NCBI GenBank assembly: GCA_039026375.1
Contig: JBCCML010000005.1
Coordinates: 1 to 64,000, forward strand
Origin: Thermohalobaculum sp039026375
GTDB lineage: Bacteria > Pseudomonadota > Alphaproteobacteria > Rhodobacterales > Rhodobacteraceae
Direction of reading: 5' to 3'
Length of the DNA: 64,000 nt
Position numbers and translations under genes: made by a program. The notes beneath the pieces were generated by a model, which saw only the letters and a program-made list of their open reading frames with translations, ran no database searches and was not told the DNA's origin. Positions 42,067-49,826 of this stretch are shown piece by piece (position 1 is the first letter of the stretch; each line of letters opens with the position of its first letter).

Positions 42067-43392
42067 TTACTGGCCCGGGATCCAGTTCGTTCCCGCCAGC
42101 GGGACGCCGGCCATGGCGGCGGCCTCGACCGTCAGGGCGGCTAGATCCTCGGGCTCCAGGTTGCGGACATGGGACTTGCCGTTGGCGCGGGCCAGGGTCT
42201 GCAACTCCATGGTCATCACCGCCAGGTAGTTGGCCAGCCGGCGCCCGGCCAATTCCGGGTCCAGGCGATTGGCCAGGTGCGGCTCCTGCGTGGTGATCCC
42301 GGCGGGGTCCTGCCCTTCGTGCCAGTCATCATAGGCGCCCGCGGTGGTGCCGAGCTTGGCGTACTCTTCCTCCAGCGCCGGGTCCTGATCGCCCAGCGCG
42401 ATCAACGCCGCCGACCCGATCGAGACCGCATCCGCCCCCATGGCCAGCGCCTTGGCCACATCGGCGCCGTTGCGGATCCCGCCCGAGACGACCAGTTGCA
42501 CCTTGCGGTGCATGTCCAGATCCTTCAGCGCGCGCACGGCCTCTCGGACCGCGGGCAGGGTGGGGATGCCCACATGCTCGATGAACACCTCCTGCGTGGC
42601 CGCGGTGCCGCCCTGCATGCCGTCGACCACGACCACATCGGCGCCCGACTTCACGCTGAGCGCGGTGTCATAATAGGGCCGCGCGGCGCCCACCTTGATG
42701 TAAATGGGTTTCTCCCAGGACGTGATCTCGCGCAGCTCCTGGATCTTGATCTCCAGGTCGTCCGGCCCGGTCCAGTCCGGGTGGCGACAAGCGCTGCGCT
42801 GATCGACGCCTTGGGGCAGGGTGCGCATCTCGGCCACGCGCTCGTTGATCTTCTGGCCCAGCAGCATCCCACCGCCGCCGGGCTTGGCACCCTGGCCGAC
42901 AACCACTTCGATCGCGTCGGCCTGGCGCAGGTCGTCCGGGTTCATGCCATAGCGGCTGGGCAGGTACTGGTAGACCAGCATGCTGGAGTGCTTGCGCTCC
43001 TCCTGCGTCATGCCGCCATCGCCCGTGGTTGTCGACGTGCCCATGACCGAGGCGCCGCGTCCCAGCGCCTCCTTGGCTTGGGCGCTGAGCGACCCAAAGG
43101 ACATGCCCGCAATGGTGATCGGGGTCTTCAGGTGCAACGGCTTCGAGGCATGGCGATCCCCCAGGATCACATCCGTCCCGCAGGCCTCGCGGTAGCCTTC
43201 CAGCGGGTAGCGGCTGATCGAGGCGCCCAGGAACACCAGATCGTCGAAGGTCGGCACCTTACGCTTGGCGCCGCCGCCGCGGATGTCATAAATGCCGGTC
43301 GCCGCGGCGCGCCGGATCTCGGACACGGTGTAGTCGTCGAAGGCGGCGGGCTTGCGGGGCGTGGTCTTTGGGGCGCGGCTGTAATCGGCCAT
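42067..43392 (-). CDS. glxD: FMN-binding glutamate synthase-like protein (GlxD/MgsC type)
   Basis: 441 residues corresponding to the central TIM-barrel of glutamate synthase. Residues near MSFGSLSAQAKEALGRGA, QGAKPGGGGMLLGQKI, ADVVVVDGMQGGTAATQ, VSGGIRNGADVAKALAMGA and the iron-sulfur-associated CRHPDW are seen. Alone it lacks the amidotransferase and GXGXG domains, which are encoded by the next two genes upstream (glxC, glxB). The three together would form a glutamate-synthase-like complex. In methylamine users the same set is N-methylglutamate synthase (mgsC). Here the role could also be in another glutamine-linked pathway. Confidence 0.85.
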   Translation of the reverse strand: MADYSRAPKTTPRKPAAFDDYTVSEIRRAAATGIYDIRGGGAKRKVPTFDDLVFLGASISRYPLEGYREACGTDVILGDRHASKPLHLKTPITIAGMSFGSLSAQAKEALGRGASVMGTSTTTGDGGMTQEERKHSSMLVYQYLPSRYGMNPDDLRQADAIEVVVGQGAKPGGGGMLLGQKINERVAEMRTLPQGVDQRSACRHPDWTGPDDLEIKIQELREITSWEKPIYIKVGAARPYYDTALSVKSGADVVVVDGMQGGTAATQEVFIEHVGIPTLPAVREAVRALKDLDMHRKVQLVVSGGIRNGADVAKALAMGADAVSIGSAALIALGDQDPALEEEYAKLGTTAGAYDDWHEGQDPAGITTQEPHLANRLDPELAGRRLANYLAVMTMELQTLARANGKSHVRNLEPEDLAALTVEAAAMAGVPLAGTNWIPGQ

Positions 43393-43869
43393 GTTGGGTC
43401 TCGTGCTATGTTGACGGAGCGCCCGACCCTGGGAGGGCGGGCACCGAAGGTATTGCTAGGCTGATTGTTGACTGTCCCGGCGCTGGCATGGCTTGGGCAG
43501 ATGTCGATATGCGCCTCTTCCGACTTGAGCGGAGCTGGCTGCTGAGCACGCCCATTCGATTTAGCCAGGTCGAGCCAGGGCATCTTCTAGTGACCAAGGC
43601 TTGCAGGTTCGCAGGGGCTTCTCTGCTTCTTGCGGATGCTAGCGTCCGCGACGTCGCTCCTATTCGCGCGCAGATAGACGCGCCATCTTGCCCGCCGCAG
43701 CCGGGCGCGCCCGACCCTGGGTGGGCGCGACACGATGGTGGTCGAAAACTCAATCTCGGACGCAACATCAACGGTCCAGCCGGGTGCAACATCGCCATGC
43801 GCCCTCCCGGGGGGAGGGTCGGGCGCGCCCGCTGCGGCGGGCAGGACAAAATGGACTTTCGATCGCCCA
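43393..43869. other. 477-base gap in the glx operon with palindromic repeats
   Basis: Between glxD and glxC. No gene: open frames here are short and follow the repeat arms. It contains the inverted repeat pair described next, plus a further partial copy (GCGCCCGACCCTGGGAGGGCGGG near 43421). A gap of this size is unusual inside an otherwise ordered operon. Confidence 0.7.
43690..43842. repeat. inverted GC-rich repeat pair
   Basis: GCCCGCCGCAGCCGGGCGCG and onward (43690-43729) is matched inverted by 43799-43842, ending CGCCCGCTGCGGCGGGC. Both arms share GCGCGCCCGACCCT. The 70-base centre is unrelated. The layout resembles the mosaic palindromic element in the hydantoinase gene and belongs to the same general class of dispersed repeats. 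Confidence 0.8.
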
Positions 43870-44586
43870 TCAATACGCATCCAGATTGTCGATGCTGAAA
43901 TTGTAGAGCCGCCGGGCCGACCCGAACCGACGGAAAGCGCCGGGGTCAGCCTCCATGCCAGCAGCCGCCAGCAGACGGCCCAGTTTGGCCAGGTGATGCG
44001 GCGTCATCTCTTTCTCGATGCAGTCGGCGCCCAGGCTTTCGACCTTACCCGCCACGTAGAGCCGCGCCTCGTAGACCGAGTCCCCCAGATCCGCGCCTGC
44101 ATCGCCGCACACCACCAGCGCGCCTGCCTGCCCCATGAAAGCCGACATGTGCCCGACCGATCCGCCGACGACGATATCGATCCCCTTCATCGAGATCCCG
44201 CAGCGGGCCGAGGTATTGCCCTCGACCACCAGCAACCCGCCATGGCCCGTGGCACCGGCGGACTGGCTGGCATTGCCCGTCACCCGCACCGTGCCCGACA
44301 TCATATTCTCGGCCACGCCCGTTCCGGCATTGCCCTGGATCGTCACCGACGCCTGCTGGTTCATGCCGGCGGCGTAGTAGCCCGTATGCCCCGCGATGCT
44401 GACCTCGACCGGATGGGTAAGCCCGCAGGCCAGCGCATGGGCGCCCGCGGGGTTCAGCACCCGGAAGGCACCGCCCTCGGCCGCCTGCAACGCGGCGTTC
44501 ACCGCGCGCGTGTCCAGCGCGGCCATATCCAGCACCGAATTGGCCGCCGTCAGGTCGTTCGCCCTCTCATTCACCGCGCCGCTCAT
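43870..44586 (-). CDS. glxC: GXGXG domain protein (GlxC/MgsB type)
   Basis: 238 residues made of the parallel right-handed beta-helix found at the C-terminus of glutamate synthase. The repeated glycine pattern is visible in GNAGTGVAENMMSG, GNASQSAGATGHGG, GNTSARCGISMKG and GDAGADLGDSV. It is a structural subunit that holds the amidotransferase and FMN-barrel proteins together. The latter are encoded on either side (glxB upstream, glxD downstream). An oppositely oriented DUF1127 gene sits between glxB and this gene. Confidence 0.85.
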   Translation of the reverse strand: MSGAVNERANDLTAANSVLDMAALDTRAVNAALQAAEGGAFRVLNPAGAHALACGLTHPVEVSIAGHTGYYAAGMNQQASVTIQGNAGTGVAENMMSGTVRVTGNASQSAGATGHGGLLVVEGNTSARCGISMKGIDIVVGGSVGHMSAFMGQAGALVVCGDAGADLGDSVYEARLYVAGKVESLGADCIEKEMTPHHLAKLGRLLAAAGMEADPGAFRRFGSARRLYNFSIDNLDAY

Positions 44587-44718
44587 CGCGCCCCCTCAGT
44601 CCTGCATTCAGTCATGCAATCCGCGCAAATCGGCTTTGCCAAAGGTCCCAGTTGTGCGGCGACCGGCAATCGCCATCTCAGCCCCAGTACAGTAACCCCT
44701 GATTTCACGGAGATCGCC

Positions 44719-44949
44719 ATGAGCATCGCCACCTTCATCGCCCAACCCTGGGAAACCCTGAGCCGCCACTTCGAGAACCGCGCCGCGGCGCGTCAGCTGC
44801 ACGCCATGACCGACGCGCAACTGGCCGATATCGGCATCAGCCGCGACCAGATCGAGTTCGTGGTCTACGGCGAGGGCACCAAGCGCGCCAACGCGCACGT
44901 CTCTGGCATCCGCGCCAAGGCCCGCCCCGCGCGCGCCGTCACCGCCTGA
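44719..44949 (+). CDS. DUF1127 domain small protein
   Basis: 76 residues. The DUF1127 motif HFENRAAARQLHAMTDAQLADIGISRDQI covers residues 18-46. Such arginine-rich mini-proteins (YjiS family) are widespread in alphaproteobacteria and have been tied to phosphate, polyamine and stress responses through RNA or protein binding. It lies opposite in direction inside the glx cluster, between glxC and glxB, so it must have its own promoter. ATG 44719 is the only reasonable start. Confidence 0.9.
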   Translation: MSIATFIAQPWETLSRHFENRAAARQLHAMTDAQLADIGISRDQIEFVVYGEGTKRANAHVSGIRAKARPARAVTA

Positions 44950-44966
44950 TCGCCGCAGGGCCGGGC

Positions 44967-45860
44967 TCACGCCGCCCGGCTCCAAGCATAGATGCGGGCG
45001 GGCTCGGGCTCCCAGATCTCGGCATGCTCGACGCCCGGCAGCTGCGCAATGGCGCGGAACTCCGACGACATCGCGACCCAGCCGTCTGTCTCGGCGATCA
45101 CCGCCGGTTTGCAGGCGATCGGGTCGCGCACCACGGCAAAGCCATCCTTGGTGCCGATCGCAAAAGTGAAGAAGCCGTCCAGATCGTCCAGGGCATGCCC
45201 GATCGCCTGATCCAGCGTGTCCCCCTGGCGGATGCGCCAGGCCAGATAGCCGGCAGCGACCTCTGAATCGTTCTCGGTCTGGAAGGTCTCGCCCGCCGTG
45301 CGCAGCCGCTCGCGCAGGCGATTGTGGTTCGACAGCGAGCCGTTGTGCACCAGGCAGGTATCGGCGCCCGTGCTGAACGGGTGGCTGCCCTCGGTCGTCA
45401 CGGCGCTTTCGGTCGCCATCCGGGTGTGCGCGATTGCGTGGCTGCCGGTGCGCTCCTGCAGGCCCAGGCGCACGGCCACCGCGTCCGGATCGCCGATGCC
45501 CTTGCACAATTCCATCGCCTCGCCCACGCCCAGCACGCTGACATCGGGCGCATGCTCGATCAGCCAGTTGCGCGCGGCCTGACCCTGACCGTCGGTCGAG
45601 ATCGTCGCGTGATCGGAATAGGTCGCCAGTTCGACCGGCCCCACCGCCTGGCCCAGCGCGTCGGCATAGGCCTGCCAATCGGTCTCGCCCGTGCGGCTGA
45701 GGGCCGAGACATGCTCGCGCCCATCCGGCGCGCCATAGACGGCGAACCCCGCCGAGTCCGGCCCGCGCGACGACATTTCGTGCAGCATCAGCGCGGTCAG
45801 CCGGCCCAACTCGGGCTCCAGCGCGGGCGACTTCAGGAACAGTCCAACGATGCCGCACAT
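44967..45860 (-). CDS. glxB: class II glutamine amidotransferase (GlxB/MgsA type)
   Basis: 297 residues. The catalytic Cys2 is exposed as in all N-terminal nucleophile amidotransferases (MCGIVGLFLK). ARTQIG-like and AHTRMATESAVTTEGSHPF motifs bind glutamine, and VHNGSLSNHNRLRERL follows. It would release ammonia from glutamine for the glxC/glxD synthase core. Start at ATG 45860 with GGGGGAGAG upstream. Its 5' region is an AT-rich segment with overlapping hairpins. Same orientation as glxC and glxD, separated from them by the reverse-strand DUF1127 gene. Confidence 0.87.
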   Translation of the reverse strand: MCGIVGLFLKSPALEPELGRLTALMLHEMSSRGPDSAGFAVYGAPDGREHVSALSRTGETDWQAYADALGQAVGPVELATYSDHATISTDGQGQAARNWLIEHAPDVSVLGVGEAMELCKGIGDPDAVAVRLGLQERTGSHAIAHTRMATESAVTTEGSHPFSTGADTCLVHNGSLSNHNRLRERLRTAGETFQTENDSEVAAGYLAWRIRQGDTLDQAIGHALDDLDGFFTFAIGTKDGFAVVRDPIACKPAVIAETDGWVAMSSEFRAIAQLPGVEHAEIWEPEPARIYAWSRAA

Positions 45861-46204
45861 GCGTGCTCTCCCCCTCTCTCGCCCTGTCTCTCGCCGATAG
45901 CGAATATCGCGAAGCTAGTGTGATCTTGGGCGTTGGGAAAGGGCGAAGGTGCGCCTTCCCGCAGGTGGAAAACCGCGCAGGAAAATGACGAAACCGGCCA
46001 TCGGCAAATCACTTGGAATTACAGGACATCAAGTGATTTTATCCGGAATAAAATCATCCATATCGGGTTAGCGGATTATTACCGGAACAATATCACCTCG
46101 GATATCACTCGGCGGCGCGGCGGAGTTTAACCCATGAAATTCGAGCCTCTGAGAACCGCCTCGCGCAGCAGGGTCCGCGCAACCGGATCGCGCAGCCAGG
46201 TCTC
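45861..46204. other. upstream region of glxB, AT-rich with overlapping hairpins
   Basis: 344 bases between glxB and the FMN reductase gene. AAATCACTTG (46006-46015) pairs with CAAGTGATTT (46030-46039), and TGATTTTAT (46034-46042) pairs with ATAAAATCA (46048-46056). The two stems overlap and cannot form together. The stretch is much more AT-rich than the rest of the window. A plus-strand open frame here (45933-46130) is unlikely to be a gene. It may be an attenuator-type leader or a promoter region for glxB. Confidence 0.6.
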
Positions 46205-46738
46205 TCAGCCGCCCGCCGCCGCCTTCAGCGCTGTCATCAGCGGCGCCAGCGAGTCCTTCGGCCGCCCGTCTTTCAGCTGCCCGCCCTCGTCAAACTGACC
46301 TGACGCGCCGCCCAGATTGACCTCCGGATGCAGCACCAGCTGCACCTGGAAGGGGATCAGCATCAGGTATAGCGCCGACTTGGTGCGCTCGCCCCCCGCC
46401 ATGCCGGCTGTGGCCGACATCACGGCGACCGGCTTGCCCACCATTGGGGCCGGGCGCGGGCGACTGACCCAGTCCAGCATGTTCTTCAGCACGCCTGGCG
46501 GTGCCTTGTTATACTCTGGGCTGGCGATGACGATGGCGTCAGCCCATTGAATTTGCTCGCAAATCTTGGCTACGGCTGCGGGCTGGCCCTCGGCCTCGAC
46601 GTCCTCGTTGAACAGCGGCAGGTTCAGATCGGCAACCTGGTGTTCGGCCGGGTCGAAGACGCGGATGGCCTCGTGCATCAGCTTTGTGTTCCAGCTCTCG
46701 CGCCGCAACGAGCCCGAAATGCCCAGCAGTTTCGTCAT
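46205..46738 (-). CDS. NADPH-dependent FMN reductase family protein
   Basis: 177 residues of the flavodoxin-like FMN/chromate reductase family. The phosphate loop GISGSLRRESWNTKL and the flavin-binding ASPEYNKAPPGVLKNMLDW are typical, followed by SATAGMAGGERTKSAL. ATG 46738 is the start I favour; a few extra codons upstream are possible. It reduces flavins, quinones or metals with NADPH in the cytoplasm. It follows lpd by 51 bases on the same strand and may be the last gene of the TCA operon or separate. Confidence 0.88.
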   Translation of the reverse strand: MTKLLGISGSLRRESWNTKLMHEAIRVFDPAEHQVADLNLPLFNEDVEAEGQPAAVAKICEQIQWADAIVIASPEYNKAPPGVLKNMLDWVSRPRPAPMVGKPVAVMSATAGMAGGERTKSALYLMLIPFQVQLVLHPEVNLGGASGQFDEGGQLKDGRPKDSLAPLMTALKAAAGG

Positions 46739-46789
46739 GAACTCCCCCGTTCGCGTTGGAGTGGGCGCCCGGCCCACCAGTGATGGACA

Positions 46790-48175
<1,386 letters not shown>

Positions 48176-48192
48176 CACTCACCTCCACCTTT

Positions 48193-48606
48193 TCAGTCGG
48201 CGCCGGCGGTCGACGCCAGTCGCCAGATATGTCCCTGGGGGTCGCGCACTTCGGCCAGGCGGCCCCAGGGCCGGTCGACCGGGGTGACAACCTCCTCCGC
48301 GCCCAGGGCGGTGGCCCGGGCAAATGTCGCGTCCACGGCGGCCGCGTCGGTCAGTTCGATCCGGATAGCAACCGGCGAGCCGCTCAGGCTCTGGGGCGCC
48401 CGGTTGGCGCGGTAGGCGCCCGCGCGCTCCTCGTACATCATGATCAGCCCCTCGCCGATCTGCGTGCGCGCGTGCGAGATGCCGCCCGCGTCCTCCATCA
48501 CCATGACAGTCTCGCCGCCGAAGGCGTCCGCGCAGAACGCCAGCATCGCCCGCGCGTCCCGCACTGTCAGGTAGGGCAGTATCTGCGGCGGCCGCGGCGC
48601 GCCCAT
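48193..48606 (-). CDS. VOC superfamily (glyoxalase/bleomycin-resistance-like) protein
   Basis: 137 residues with two beta-alpha-beta-beta-beta modules: LPYLTVRDARAMLAFCADAFGG and the second from VAIRIELTDAAAVDATFARA to VRDPQGHIWRLA. It resembles PhnB-like and other uncharacterised VOC members. Metal ligands (His/Glu) are partly present but the reaction is unknown. Its position, with a 4-base gap to sucB and 17 to lpd, puts it inside the 2-oxoglutarate dehydrogenase operon. Confidence 0.85.
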   Translation of the reverse strand: MGAPRPPQILPYLTVRDARAMLAFCADAFGGETVMVMEDAGGISHARTQIGEGLIMMYEERAGAYRANRAPQSLSGSPVAIRIELTDAAAVDATFARATALGAEEVVTPVDRPWGRLAEVRDPQGHIWRLASTAGAD

Positions 48607-48610
48607 GGGC

Positions 48611-49807
48611 TCAGAGGTCCATCAACAGGCGGCGCGGATCCTCCAGCGCTTCCTTGACGCGGACCAGGAAGGTGACCGCTTCCTTGCCGTCGATGATCCG
48701 GTGATCATAGCTGAGTGCGAGGTACATCATCGGGCGCGCCACGATCTGTCCACCAATTACCATCGGCCGTTCCTGGATCTTGTGCATGCCCAGGATGCCC
48801 GATTGCGGTGGGTTCAGGATGGGCGCGGACATCAGACTGCCGTAGACGCCCCCGTTCGAGATGGTGAACGTGCCCCCCTGCATGTCCGCCATGGAGAGTT
48901 TCCCATCCCGCGCCTTCTCGCCCAGGGCAGCGATCTCCTTCTCAATCGCGGCAAAACCCATCTGATCGGCATCGCGGACGACCGGCACGACCAGGCCCTG
49001 CGGCGTGCCCACCGCGACGCCAACATGACAGTATTCCTTGTAGACCAGATCGGTACCGTCAATCTCGGCATTGACCGCCGGCACCTCCTGAAGGGCGTGG
49101 CAGCAGGCCTTCACAAAGAACGACATGAAACCCAGCTTCACGCCGTGTTTCTTCAGGAACAAATCCTTGTATTCGTTGCGGATTCCCATGACAGACGTCA
49201 TGTCCACCTCGTTAAAGGTGGTCAGCATCGCCGCCGTATTCTGCGCCTCTTTCAGCCGCTTGGCGATCGTCTGGCGCAGCCGGGTCATCCGAACCCGTTT
49301 CTCGCGCGAACCGTCATCGGGTGCTGCTGAAAGTGCTGGCGCAGGCGCCGCTGCTGCTCGGGCCACGTCTTCCTTCATGATCCGGCCATCGCGCCCACTG
49401 CCCTGCACCTGATCGGGGCTGATCCCGCCTTCTGCCATAGCTTTCTTCGCAGACGGCGCGTGTTCGACGTCCTTGGCGCCGGCGTCAGGGGCGGCTTCAG
49501 GCGGGTGGGTGGGTACGACCGCTGCTTCAGCCGGCGCGGCATCTGCAGGGGAGGCTGCAGCCGCCCCTTCCCCTTCGTTGATCGTTGCCAACAGCGCATC
49601 GACGCCGACGGTCTCTCCCTCGGCCGCGACGTGTTCGGCCAGGGTGCCAGCGACGGGTGAGGGCACTTCGATCGCCACCTTGTCCGTCTCCAACTCGCAC
49701 AGCATTTCGTCCACGGCCACCGCATCGCCCGGTTGCTTGAACCAGCTGCCCACGGTTGCCTCGGTCACCGACTCGCCCAGCGTCGGTACACGCACTTCAA
49801 CGGTCAT
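48611..49807 (-). CDS. sucB: 2-oxoglutarate dehydrogenase E2, dihydrolipoyl succinyltransferase
   Basis: 398 residues. N-terminal lipoyl domain with Lys43 in ELETDKVAIEVPSP, an Ala/Pro-rich linker (residues 78-125), E3-binding domain (KKAMAEGGISPDQVQGSGRD), and the catalytic domain ending in YLALSYDHRIIDGKEAV with the His-Asp pair. It transfers the succinyl group from E1 to CoA. It lies 19 bases downstream of sucA and upstream of the VOC and lpd genes. Confidence 0.97.
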   Translation of the reverse strand: MTVEVRVPTLGESVTEATVGSWFKQPGDAVAVDEMLCELETDKVAIEVPSPVAGTLAEHVAAEGETVGVDALLATINEGEGAAAASPADAAPAEAAVVPTHPPEAAPDAGAKDVEHAPSAKKAMAEGGISPDQVQGSGRDGRIMKEDVARAAAAPAPALSAAPDDGSREKRVRMTRLRQTIAKRLKEAQNTAAMLTTFNEVDMTSVMGIRNEYKDLFLKKHGVKLGFMSFFVKACCHALQEVPAVNAEIDGTDLVYKEYCHVGVAVGTPQGLVVPVVRDADQMGFAAIEKEIAALGEKARDGKLSMADMQGGTFTISNGGVYGSLMSAPILNPPQSGILGMHKIQERPMVIGGQIVARPMMYLALSYDHRIIDGKEAVTFLVRVKEALEDPRRLLMDL

Positions 49808-49826
49808 TGCTCAATCGTCCCTCTGT

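Noticed and set aside
45933..46130. plus-strand open frame of 65 codons upstream of glxB
   Set aside because: AT-rich composition unlike neighbours, no ribosome-binding site, and it overlaps the hairpin region; more likely regulatory.
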